Assembly: GCF_030655665.1 (NCBI RefSeq)
Contig: NZ_JAUSPQ010000003.1
Span: forward strand, 62,001 to 126,000
Length of the DNA stretch: 64,000 nucleotides
Reading direction: 5' to 3'
DNA from: Methanocorpusculum sp.
GTDB lineage: Archaea > Halobacteriota > Methanomicrobia > Methanomicrobiales > Methanocorpusculaceae
In this document: positions 28,040-35,814 of the stretch, piece after piece
Position numbering within the stretch: position 1 is the first letter of the stretch
How the letters are laid out: each line of letters begins with the position of its first letter
Made by a program: the position numbers and the translations under genes
The notes under the pieces: model-generated
Seen by the model: the letters and a program-made list of their open reading frames with translations, nothing else
Database searches by the model: none
Told to the model about the DNA's origin: nothing

Positions 28040-29481
28040 GTGATGACCTCGGCAGCGGGGAACTCGGTTCTGAAAAGTTCCGCCCATTTCTCGGTCGTAG
28101 AGATGGTGACTTTGGTGTCGGGGTTTGTGGCGAGCAGTCCTTTGAGGCCCTTGATCCCGTACTTCATCATCTCTTCGTCCCATGCGGGAACTTCGGCGGG
28201 TCCTGCGGGGAAGGTCTCGGCAAGTTCGTAGGGCAGGGGGCCGAACGGGGGCTTGAACTCGATGACCTCTTCATAGATCCGCGGTACTGGTCCGCCGGCT
28301 GCAATGAGGGAGACGTCCGCGAGTTTCACGCGGGGGATCATCTCATGGTAGTTTGCGACCTCGGTCCGGCGGCAGGATTCGCTGCCCCGGTAGAAGAACC
28401 GGCGTTTGCTGGCTCTGTCGAGGTGTTCGATCTCGTCGACCCGTTCGAGGAGTCTCCGGTAACCGTCGAGCAGTTTCGGGTGTCCTCTGCAGCGTTCGTC
28501 GACGAGTTCCCAGAGTGTTCCGTCCTGGATGGCGGCACGGATCCTCGAGATCTCGGCCATGGTGACGGCGAGGTTGTGGTAGGCGAGGAGCTTTTGTTTG
28601 TCTGGGGATTTTTTCAGCTCTTCGACGGTATGACTGCGGCAGACGGGGCAGGCGCACGGCAGTTCGCTCATCTCGTCGAGTTTGAGCGTTCCGTAGGTGG
28701 TGATATAGCGTCCTTCTTTTGCGTAAAGCGCGTAGGCGGCTGAGTCGAAGACATCGCATCCGAGCGCTGCGGCGAGGGCGAACATGGAGGGGTGGCCGGC
28801 ACCGAAGAGGTGGACACATGCCCCGGGGTTGAGTCCCTTTTTCGCGGCGATGATGACGTCGACGAGTTCGCGGTATCGGTAGCTTTCCATGAGGGGGACG
28901 ACGGCGCCGATCGGGCAGTAGGCAAAGCCCATGTCCGAGACGGTTTTCCCGGCATATTCACGGAGGTCTTCAAAGACGGCTCCCTGGACAGGACCTGAAA
29001 GGGGGGCGTCGGGACCGAAGATCTCTTTTGCCTCTTTCATTCTGGCGTTCGTGATCTCCATCTGGGCGATGACCTCTTCCCTGTCGGTGTCGGGGTGGGT
29101 GGGGATATCGAGCGGGACCCAGATGTCGCTGCCGATGTCTCTTTGGAAGGAGAGGGTCTGTTCATTCGTGATATCAACACTGCCGTAGACGGACATCTGG
29201 AAGGATCCGGAGTCGGTCATGATCAGGCCGTCGAAGTCGAGGACTTCGTGGAGACCTTTTTTGAGGGCGGGCGCTCTGAAATCTTCGCTTTTGGAGAAGA
29301 TGTAGGCGTTTGTGATGATGCCTTCGACGCCCATCTTTTTCATTTCGGAGGGCGGGATTATCTGAAGGTGAGGGTTGACGACCGGGAGGAGTGCGGGGGT
29401 TTTTATGACTTTGTCGCCGGCTTTGAGTTTGCCGACGCGGCCTGCTATGTCTTTATGGATGACTTCGAATGTTATTGCCAT
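28036..29481 (-). CDS. tgtA: tRNA-guanine(15) transglycosylase
   Basis: A 481-residue archaeal TGT, which exchanges G15 of tRNA for preQ0. The TIM barrel has [13 protein letters not shown] with the base-binding Asp, [14 protein letters not shown] with the nucleophile Asp, and [16 protein letters not shown]. The zinc site is CACPVC with a later His. It lacks a PUA domain at this size; that domain is found on the next protein, ArcS, and in many Euryarchaeota the C-terminal domains are split this way. The next gene overlaps by ATGA. AMMECR1 follows it in the window on the same strand, 3 bases upstream. Confidence 0.95.
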   Translation of the reverse strand: MAITFEVIHKDIAGRVGKLKAGDKVIKTPALLPVVNPHLQIIPPSEMKKMGVEGIITNAYIFSKSEDFRAPALKKGLHEVLDFDGLIMTDSGSFQMSVYGSVDITNEQTLSFQRDIGSDIWVPLDIPTHPDTDREEVIAQMEITNARMKEAKEIFGPDAPLSGPVQGAVFEDLREYAGKTVSDMGFAYCPIGAVVPLMESYRYRELVDVIIAAKKGLNPGACVHLFGAGHPSMFALAAALGCDVFDSAAYALYAKEGRYITTYGTLKLDEMSELPCACPVCRSHTVEELKKSPDKQKLLAYHNLAVTMAEISRIRAAIQDGTLWELVDERCRGHPKLLDGYRRLLERVDEIEHLDRASKRRFFYRGSESCRRTEVANYHEMIPRVKLADVSLIAAGGPVPRIYEEVIEFKPPFGPLPYELAETFPAGPAEVPAWDEEMMKYGIKGLKGLLATNPDTKVTISTTEKWAELFRTEFPAAEVIT

Positions 29482-29484
29482 GGG

Positions 29485-30051
29485 TTATTCCTTGAATATC
29501 TGTCCTTCAAAGGTAAGAATATTGCATGATGCGCTTGTCCATGCGTCAGGGTGGAGACCGGCTTTGTTGCAGGTCTCGCGGAGGAACTCTACGGGCCCCC
29601 ATCTGTATTCGACGGCGACCTGGGGAAGGAGGAGACCGGTGTGTCCGTTCATTTCTGCGATGAGCCCGTGGCGGCCGACGATGACGGCGGCGGGGCGGCG
29701 TTCGGGGGCGCATTCGAGAAGGGTGGGCTGCGTGAGGATCGTGACTTCGACGCTGATCTCGCTGAGTTCTCCTTCGTTTACGGGGTAGAATCGGGGATCG
29801 TCGACTGCGGCATGTACTGCTGCTTCTTTAATCGCTTCGCCTAATGCCATGACAGGAAAAGGAAAGCCGATGCATCCTCTGAGGTCGCCGAATTTGGTGA
29901 GGGTGACGAAGATGCCTCGTTTTTCTGTGAAGATTTCGGTGAGCTCCGGTTCTCCATGGGGGGTTTTTCCGGTTACTGCGGACTCAGCGTAGAGTCGTGC
30001 GAGTTGAAGGGCAAGCTGGCCTTCGGTCTGACTGAGAAGATGCATAATCAT
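29485..30051 (-). CDS. AMMECR1 domain protein
   Basis: A 188-residue protein of the AMMECR1 family. The conserved core is RGIFVTLTKFGDLRGCIGFP (LRGCIG is the invariant motif), then EAAVHAAVDDPRFYPV and a C-terminal half with HGLIAEMNGHTGLLLPQVAVEYRW. The reaction is unknown; the invariant Cys and His suggest an enzyme. I chose the ATG at 30049-30051. The frame continues upstream through hairpin repeats (to 30444), which is chance. It lies 3 bases before tgtA on the same strand and may lead the archaeosine operon. Confidence 0.88.
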   Translation of the reverse strand: MIMHLLSQTEGQLALQLARLYAESAVTGKTPHGEPELTEIFTEKRGIFVTLTKFGDLRGCIGFPFPVMALGEAIKEAAVHAAVDDPRFYPVNEGELSEISVEVTILTQPTLLECAPERRPAAVIVGRHGLIAEMNGHTGLLLPQVAVEYRWGPVEFLRETCNKAGLHPDAWTSASCNILTFEGQIFKE

Positions 30052-30077
30052 GTAGGTATTGGGTGTCAAAGGTGATG

Positions 30078-30290
30078 AACTAAGTGGCGAGCCGTCCCGT
30101 AGGGGCGGCTTCAGCTGAGCAAGTTTTCGAAGGAAACTTGCGAATGCGGGTTGGATGCGAGCGAAGTGAAGCAGACGACCCGGAGGGGTGACCTTAGCTG
30201 AGGCGGGTTGGACGCTGAAAGCGGACGACCTCAGCGGAGCAAATCTTTGATTTGCGACCAAGTCGATAGATTTGCGAGCGCGGGTCACTT
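30078..30290. repeat. Hairpin-module repeat array, largest copy
   Basis: A run of alternating connectors (CAGCTGAG, TAGCTGAG, CAGCGGAG) and hairpins: GCAAGTTT-TCGAAGG-AAACTTGC, GCAAATC-TTT-GATTTGC and others, with spacer text GCGGGTTGGA. It marks the start of a 2.9-kb stretch (30052-32973) without confirmed long genes. That stretch holds repeats, candidate RNAs and one small membrane protein. Confidence 0.8.
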
Positions 30291-30323
30291 CACCGCGAAT
30301 TATATTGAAAAGGATTTGGCTGG

Positions 30324-30500
30324 GTGTGGATACATGAGAAAAAACCAACCGCGAATCGGCGCGAATCTCGCCCTTCGGGCTCTCAGAATCGGATTTGCTT
30401 CTCCTCACTTGAACCCGGCGGGTCTTATCGTCCCGCCGGTTCATCCCTCATCGGGAGCGTTCGGGCAAATCCTGTCGCCGCTCCAGCGGCTCCTGTGAGG
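30324..30500 (+). repeat. 175-bp terminal repeat, left copy
   Basis: It starts GTGTGGATACATGAGAAAAA and ends CTCCTGTGAGG. The inverted copy at 42051-42223 matches it almost throughout. Differences are concentrated in two hairpins whose arms change together: GCCGCT-CC-AGCGGC here and GGCGC-CCCA-GCGCC there. The outer end is shared with the GxxExxY element. The pair frames about 11.5 kb that include the NurA/HerA operon. Confidence 0.75.
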
Positions 30501-30529
30501 AATATTCAGAGTGTTTATTTATATGGGAG

Positions 30530-31030
30530 AGATATAGGGAGATTACCATTGGGTGGCTTTGAAAAGAAAAGATCCGCTCCCACCCAGCCGACCTTTTTCT
30601 TTTCGTGTTTTTGTGTGCTTTTCGATTTCGCGTATTGGCTTCTTTTGTATGGTACAATTCACGCAAGGCAAAGCCTTGCTCTGCTAAGGTCGTCCGCTTT
30701 CAGCGTCCAACCCGCTCATCACACGAAATGCACGAAATTCACACAAAAACACGAAAAAGAAAAAGATGAGATGGGTGGCCCTCTGAAGTACCCTCCCCCG
30801 TCCCTCGCAAGTCTATCGACTTGCTCAGCTGAGGTCGTCCGCTTTCAGCGTCCAACCCGCCCCCACACCAAAAAGCACCAAAATCAACGAAATTCACGAA
30901 AAGGGGGACAGGGGCGGAGGATTGGGAGAAATTGGGTGGCTTTGAAAAGAAAAGACCCGCTCTCACCCAGCCGATCTTTTTCTTTTTCGCGTTTTACCTC
31001 TATGAACGCAATTCTCTCTCCAAAAAATAA
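30530..31030. repeat. Degenerate direct repeats, no gene
   Basis: Two copies of GGGTGGCTTTGAAAAGAAAA (near 30551 and 30939), each followed by a CCCAGCCGA[C/T]CTTTTTCTTTT stretch, hairpin-array pieces at 30662-30720 and 30812-30862, CACGAAAT/CACGAAAA tracts, and one CACGAAAAGGGGGACAGGGG copy (30895-30919). The open frames crossing it translate the repeats and have no family signature. Confidence 0.65.
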
Positions 31031-31071
31031 CTCGAAGAAATCATTAATATACGATACTCTCCTAATAAATG

Positions 31072-31205
31072 ATTAGGGCAGCGTTTCCTTATAGGAATCG
31101 TCTGTCTCGTCAGCCCACGAAGATCTTGATGCGATTTTCATGGGCTGAACTTCCTTTCCTTTCGTATTCCGGGAAAATCGTCCCGCCTTTCTGTAGTGTT
31201 CTGTT
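31072..31205 (+). ncRNA. Candidate structured RNA, tandem copy 1
   Basis: A TATA-like TTAATATACGA (31044-31054) lies about 25 bases before an AGGG start region. Three hairpins follow: H1 31079-31104 (CAG..TTCC/GGAA..CTG), H2 31111-31147 (CAGCCCACGAA paired with TTCATGGGCTG, one mismatch), and H3 31170-31185 (CGGGA/TCCCG). A T-rich tail follows. A second copy 409 bases downstream keeps all three hairpins, with base changes that preserve pairing. Immediately upstream a 24-codon frame starting MNAILSP also lines up with copy 2. The product may thus be an RNA, a short peptide, or both. Confidence 0.45.
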
Positions 31206-31207
31206 TT

Positions 31208-31345
31208 GAGCGGGCCGACCCGTAGGGGCGGCCTTAGCTGAGGCGGATTGACGGCGCAGCCGGCGATCTTAGCGGAGCAAGTTTTCGAAGGAAACTTGCG
31301 AGCGCGGGTTGGATGCGAGCGAAGCGAAGCAGACGACCCGTAGGG
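31208..31345. repeat. Hairpin-module repeat array between the two RNA copies
   Basis: Starts GCGGGCCGACCCGTAGGGGC and continues with connectors TAGCTGAG and TAGCGGAG, the hairpin GCAAGTTT-TCGAAGG-AAACTTGC and the GAGCGAAGCGAAGC block. It is nearly identical in parts to the array at 30078-30290. It holds no gene. Confidence 0.75.
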
Positions 31346-31480
31346 TACACCTATTCCGGATCTTTTTCTTTTCGTGTTTTGGTGTGCTTTTCGATTTGGT
31401 GTTATGGATCATGAACGCAATGCCGTATACAAAAAGTAACTCAAAGAAACCATTGATATACGATACTATCCTTATAGATT

Positions 31481-31616
31481 ATTAGGGCAGCATTTCCTAC
31501 CAGGAAGCGTCTGTCTCGTCAGTCCATCGGGAATCCTAATCCTATTCACTATGGGCTGATCTTCGTTTCATTAAGTATTCCGGGAAAATCGTCCCGCCTT
31601 TCTGTAGTGTTCTGTT
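31481..31616 (+). ncRNA. Candidate structured RNA, tandem copy 2
   Basis: The second copy of the 31072-31205 element, with TATA-like TTGATATACGA at 31453-31463. H1 is 31488-31513, H2 31520-31558 (CAGTCCAT paired with ATGGGCTG), and H3 31581-31596. In H2 a C-G pair of copy 1 is a T-G wobble here, and an unpaired C-A of copy 1 is a T-A pair, so pairing is kept or improved. The preceding 24-codon frame (MNAMPYTKSNSKK...) shares stop position and length with copy 1. Confidence 0.45.
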
Positions 31617-31639
31617 TTGAGCGGGCCGACCCGTAGGGG

Positions 31640-31930
31640 CGGGCTCAGCCGATCTTTTTCTTTTAGTGTTTTGGTGTGCTTTTTGGTTTCGTGTACGGGA
31701 TTCTTTTTTGATGAGCGCATCCATCACACGAAATGCACGAAAAACACACAAAAACACGAAAAAGAAAAAGATGAGAAAGGGTGGCCCTCTGAAGTGCCCT
31801 CCCCCGTCCCCCACACGAAATATACGAACTCGCAAATCAAAGATTTGCTCGGCTGAGGTCGTCGACTTCGTCGCCAACCCGCCAACGAAATTCACGAAAA
31901 GGGGGACAGGGGTGGAAGAATGGGGGGACT
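31640..31930. repeat. Degenerate repeats, no gene
   Basis: Contains GATCTTTTTCTTTT, CACGAAATGCACGAAAAACAC, a hairpin-array piece with GCAAATC-AAA-GATTTGC (31826-31880) and a CACGAAAAGGGGGACAGGGG copy (31893-31913). The order of pieces is the same as at 30590-30920, so this is a second, shorter round of the same mosaic. Confidence 0.6.
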
Positions 31931-31993
31931 GGTAAGCTCAGAGAAAAAAGGAGCAGGCCGCCCCGATCCTCCCACCCAGCCGTGATGCCCGCG

Positions 31994-32146
31994 CTAACCC
32001 CTCCGAGCGAGGGTGATGATGACGATGCCAATAAAAATGATCACGCCGAAGAAGAGCATCATGATGATGAGTCCGGTGTCGGAGTCGACGATCTGACCGT
32101 TCGATGCGGTACTGCTTATTGTTTCGAAGAATGTAAGGGGAGCCAT
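31994..32146 (-). CDS. Small single-span membrane protein, function unknown
   Basis: A 50-codon frame. The N-terminal 23 residues are polar (MAPLTFFETISSTASNG and on), followed by one hydrophobic helix LIIMMLFFGVIIFIGIVIITL and the basic end ARRG. The polar-then-hydrophobic-then-Arg pattern is that of a real small membrane protein with its N-terminus outside. CTTAAAT at about 32170-32176 on this strand is a possible promoter. The opposite-strand frame at 31982-32218 is an acidic shadow of it. It is the only credible protein in the repeat mosaic. Confidence 0.5.
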   Translation of the reverse strand: MAPLTFFETISSTASNGQIVDSDTGLIIMMLFFGVIIFIGIVIITLARRG

Positions 32147-32187
32147 CGTATGGTTGACTTTTGTGTGAGGAGATTTAAGAGTGTTGG

Positions 32188-32312
32188 CGGGTCGGACCGA
32201 AGGGGCGGGCTCAGGTGAGGCGGGTTGGTTGCGAGCGAAGCGAAGCAGCCGACCTCAGCGGAGCAAATCTCTGATTTGCGACCAAGTCGTCCGCTTTCAG
32301 CGTCCAACCCGC
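32188..32312. repeat. Hairpin-module repeat array
   Basis: Connector CAGCGGAG, hairpin GCAAATC-TCT-GATTTGC, GAGCGAAGCGAAGC, and the frequent CGTCCGCTTTCAGCGTCCAA block. It is the last array before the NurA/HerA operon. No gene. Confidence 0.75.
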
Positions 32313-32442
32313 CCACCCGCAGCCGGTTTTCCCTCAATTTTCGTAACCTATCTCTCTGAGAGAGTGCGGGGTTTTTGCCCAATCCCGAGGCATTATCGCA
32401 CCGCGCGGTTAGGGGTATAAATATCCATGATTCAAATTTTAT

Positions 32443-32540
32443 TAGTGAGGACAGGAGATTTTGCTGAATTACTCCTGCCCGAATGATACGCCCTGGTCTC
32501 GATGATACGGATCGAGTTGGGCGGGCCAATGCTTTTTTTC
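32443..32540 (+). ncRNA. Candidate small structured RNA with its own promoter and terminator
   Basis: A strong TATA box, TATAAATAT at 32416-32424 with a purine-rich element before it, predicts a start near 32443. Hairpin 1 pairs CAGGAG (32452-32457) with CTCCTG (32472-32477). Hairpin 2 pairs CGCCC (32489-32493) with GGGCG (32519-32523) and, inside, CTCGAT (32498-32503) with ATCGAG (32511-32516) around a 7-base loop. A run of seven T follows at 32533-32539. No frame in it looks like a protein. The arrangement promoter, two perfect hairpins, T-run is what a small RNA gene would show. Confidence 0.5.
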
Positions 32541-32973
32541 TAAGACCCCTCCTCGTTGTGCTGGCGAGGTGGGGGCTGCTTTTCTGGATTGGTATGGGAG
32601 GTGTGGTATCTTATTATTGGGAAGATATGAGAAGAGATCATTTTTTCGTTTCTCGTTATCTCTATGCGAAAACACTATTTTTGTCCTCTCCAGTGAAATT
32701 ATAATCCCCTGCGGCTATGGAAGTTAATATGATAAGCAATACTGGTATTATTTAACAAAAGTTTGGTTCATATCTTGAAAATCATACTATTTACCATGTA
32801 AGTCCCAACTAAGAAAATGTACCTCGCTGATGTTCTAGACGTTATTTTCATATGTATAACTATGAATAACTCCTCAATTTTACATAAGCATATTTATATC
32901 CAGAGGATGTATTTATTTAAATATTCATTTTCCCGAATAGGTACTCGGAAATTGCATTATTGAGGTGATAAAT
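32541..32973. other. AT-rich upstream region of the NurA/HerA operon
   Basis: No convincing gene. The base composition drops to strongly AT-rich from about 32700. TATA-like CATATTTATATCC (32889-32901) and TATTTATTTAAATATTC (32908-32925) precede the operon. GAGGTGAT at 32962-32969 is a near-perfect ribosome site for the GTG at 32974. Confidence 0.5.
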
Positions 32974-34140
32974 GTGGGCGACGTACTAAAAACAATCGCA
33001 GAAAAAACAAATGGTGAAAGATATCAATCCAAAAAATACAGCCATGATGCAAGACCTCGTGCTGGTATCGAATATGATGTTGGAGATCCTATTTTCTGGA
33101 AACAAAGTGGTGAAACTGAGAAACACACTACGTCCATCAATCTTAAAAATATGGCTGATGGGATTGCAATAAATAATGAACCCTCTATTTTCAAATATTT
33201 CCTTGACGGATCTCGTCGGACCTACAAGGTGGATGACATTTCGTATGATAACAAAGTATATCCCATTATTGCCGGCCAGATTGGTATAGGGTGTTGTGTT
33301 AGAAACAACAAACGTCTGAAAAAAGAAGAGTTTTGGCGTCGTCTAGTTATTGTTTTGCCGGAAGCTGCAAGCAATGATTCATGGGGTCCTGAAAATTTTT
33401 TCAACGAGGTATTAGGTGAAGTAAACAAATCGCCGAAAATGATGGTATTAAAGGGGAAATTTAACATTCAGTTTGATAATATCCTCTATTATCGTTGGGA
33501 AAAAGATGTGAAATTGGAAGATAAAGCAATTGCATCTGTTCAAATGAAGATGTTAGATCTGGAAAAGGATCTGGTGGCAGAATTAGTTGAGAAAAATAAA
33601 TTACATCAAGATAGTTATCTAATAAAAGATGGGTCTTTGGAATATAAGATGGTTAAATCTGGTGGAAAAAATGGTAGAAATGATCTAACAAGTCAAAAAA
33701 TACGTAATAATTATAGATATGTTGTAGGGGTTTCAAAGTCATTTGACCCTACCAAAGCTCAAACAAAATCCGGAACTAACTCGGATGTCATTGCCAAGCT
33801 AAAACCATTTGAACGGACACCTGCTTTCCTGTATTCGTCGGAAATGTCTGGGGCCTCATTTATCATTTGGTATCTCAGATTACATGATTCCAAATATACT
33901 GATAATGTATTTGACGGTGTTGTCAAAGTGGAGATGGTTGTCTTAGGTTCTGATGAAGAAGTGAAACCAAAGGATTCAGATGAGATTGATATTATCTCTG
34001 CCCATCTGTTAAATGAACGAAATCCTGTTTGTTATGGAAAAGATGATAGATGGGCAAATCATATTTATCCGATTTATTTAACTGAATCATTTGTGAAAAG
34101 CAAATATCTGAGTGCTGATTTATTTATGGAATTATTTTAG
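32974..34140 (+). CDS. NurA-like nuclease
   Basis: A 388-residue protein when started at the GTG at 32974, chosen because GAGGTGAT lies 5 bases upstream. The NurA fold is suggested by DGSRRTYKVDD (the D-G-S metal motif near residue 80), YPIIAGQIGIG, the strand YVVGVSKSF, and the C-terminal RWANHIYPIYLTE...SADLF segment that resembles the NurA end. NurA is a 5'-3' exonuclease and endonuclease that works with the HerA motor on DNA ends. It is diverged from the usual archaeal repair NurA. It is followed by a HerA-like gene after 9 bases. AT-rich composition suggests acquisition. Confidence 0.7.
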   Translation: MGDVLKTIAEKTNGERYQSKKYSHDARPRAGIEYDVGDPIFWKQSGETEKHTTSINLKNMADGIAINNEPSIFKYFLDGSRRTYKVDDISYDNKVYPIIAGQIGIGCCVRNNKRLKKEEFWRRLVIVLPEAASNDSWGPENFFNEVLGEVNKSPKMMVLKGKFNIQFDNILYYRWEKDVKLEDKAIASVQMKMLDLEKDLVAELVEKNKLHQDSYLIKDGSLEYKMVKSGGKNGRNDLTSQKIRNNYRYVVGVSKSFDPTKAQTKSGTNSDVIAKLKPFERTPAFLYSSEMSGASFIIWYLRLHDSKYTDNVFDGVVKVEMVVLGSDEEVKPKDSDEIDIISAHLLNERNPVCYGKDDRWANHIYPIYLTESFVKSKYLSADLFMELF

Positions 34141-34149
34141 AGGTGTATT

Positions 34150-35802
34150 ATGAGAGTAATTGGAAGAGTAGTAGCAACGGAGAAAATACCAACAACAATG
34201 GATTCTTTCTGTTTTTGGACTGAAGAAAATCTTATTTTAAACCCGTTTGATGTTGTAGTTGTTGATCATATCAACAATAGTCAGACATTTGCAGTAATTG
34301 AGGAAATATCACATATAACTGATTCGGCAAGTTTCCTCTCAAACTATATCTCGAGTGATTTTGGAGATGTTAATGTCACTGAGGTAACTCATAGAATTGG
34401 CATGAACTATGTCAAAGCCAATGTTGTGGGAAATGATAAAAACATCTTCATCCCAGTACAAAATAATTCCCTAGTCCACCTCGCATCAAAAGACCAGATT
34501 TCTATGGCACTCGGTCTTGATGAGATAAATAACCCATTAGTTTGTGGCTATCTTGAGATGTATGAAAACGTGGATGGAAGTGAAAGGGTCACACTTCCCG
34601 TAAATATTGATTCTGCCTTCCTCATTGGTCCTGAAGGTGCCCATCTAAATATCTCTGGAATATCTGGTCTTGCGGCCAAAACTTCCTATGCTATGTTTTT
34701 AATGAAAGCCATACAGGATAAGCAGATGAGAGGTGACCTTGATGATAATGTTGCTTTTGTCTTTTTCAATGTGAAAGGGAAAGATCTGCTTGGAATTAAC
34801 GAACCCAATCCTGAAAATGACCAAAATACAGATGCTCTCTATAATATGTTGGGGATTACTCCAGAACCATTCAAGGAAGTACACTACCTTTATCCTTTCT
34901 TTAATGAAAGGACATCAAACAGCTATGTGGGTTCCGAAACATACAATCGCCAGAAAAAACTTGGAATAGCATCAAAATATAAATTTACCTATGAAGAGGA
35001 CAAAGATAGTCTCGATCTGCTCTTCTCTAACATCGACGATTCATCACAAACTATGGAGTCAATTTTGAACTATATTACGACGGACCATAGTTTTGGAAAT
35101 CTTACATCGTGGAGTCAGTTTATTGAGGAAATTGAGAAAAAATCCCAAGCTGGAAGTTCCACTGGTAGCAAAGAAATTACTGTTAATAGTTGGAGGAAGT
35201 TCACTCGCCTTATTAAAAAATCAATCAATAGGAATGAATTATTCTCAGTAAAAATCAGTGTGAATGAGGGTGAAATTCGTCTTTCTGATAAGATCAAAAA
35301 ATTGGAGAAAAATCAGGTTTATGTCGTTGATATTGCCAAATTAAACTCTGAGATGCAAGCATTTGTTTTTGGCAATGTCATAAGAGAGATTTATGATCTC
35401 CAGCTTGAAGAAGTTTGTGACAATGAAAAACACCCATCTAAGATTATTGTTTTTGTTGATGAATTGAACAAGTTTGCCTCAACAGACACACCAAAAAATT
35501 CCCCAATCTTACGACAGATTCTTGATATTGCAGAAAGAGGGCGCTCTCTTGGTGTCATCCTCTTTGGTGCGGAACAGTTCAAAAGTGCGGTCCATGATCG
35601 TGTCTCTGGAAATTGTTCTACATTTGCTTACGGAAGAACAAATGCAATTGAACTGGGAAAAACAGGATACAAATATATCCCACCAGTTTATAGAAGTATG
35701 ATGACTAGACTGAAACAAGGGGAATATATCATACAAAATCCGGTATTCAAATCTATGTTGAATATCAAATTCCCGAAACCAATTTATAAACAATTCAAAT
35801 GA
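34150..35802 (+). CDS. HerA-like hexameric ATPase/translocase
   Basis: A 550-residue protein. An N-terminal HAS-barrel-like domain (about 1-130) precedes the ATPase core. Walker A is ISGISGLAAKTS (168-179, Lys177), Walker B is IIVFVDELNKF (about 435), and the C-terminal ERGRSLGVILFGAEQF...STFAYGRTNAIE holds the arginine-finger region of HerA/FtsK-type motors. HerA pumps DNA and feeds it to NurA. AGAGGTG precedes the ATG. Together with the NurA-like gene it forms the DNA-processing half of a four-gene operon. Confidence 0.85.
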   Translation: MRVIGRVVATEKIPTTMDSFCFWTEENLILNPFDVVVVDHINNSQTFAVIEEISHITDSASFLSNYISSDFGDVNVTEVTHRIGMNYVKANVVGNDKNIFIPVQNNSLVHLASKDQISMALGLDEINNPLVCGYLEMYENVDGSERVTLPVNIDSAFLIGPEGAHLNISGISGLAAKTSYAMFLMKAIQDKQMRGDLDDNVAFVFFNVKGKDLLGINEPNPENDQNTDALYNMLGITPEPFKEVHYLYPFFNERTSNSYVGSETYNRQKKLGIASKYKFTYEEDKDSLDLLFSNIDDSSQTMESILNYITTDHSFGNLTSWSQFIEEIEKKSQAGSSTGSKEITVNSWRKFTRLIKKSINRNELFSVKISVNEGEIRLSDKIKKLEKNQVYVVDIAKLNSEMQAFVFGNVIREIYDLQLEEVCDNEKHPSKIIVFVDELNKFASTDTPKNSPILRQILDIAERGRSLGVILFGAEQFKSAVHDRVSGNCSTFAYGRTNAIELGKTGYKYIPPVYRSMMTRLKQGEYIIQNPVFKSMLNIKFPKPIYKQFK

Positions 35803-35814
35803 GGGGGCTACAAT

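Noticed and set aside
30324-31076. 250-codon plus-strand frame through the repeat mosaic
   Set aside because: It crosses terminal repeat, hairpin arrays and CACGAAA tracts, and its translation is repeat text with no domain.
31982-32218. Acidic 78-codon plus-strand frame
   Set aside because: It is the complementary shadow of the small membrane protein on the minus strand, which has the better composition.
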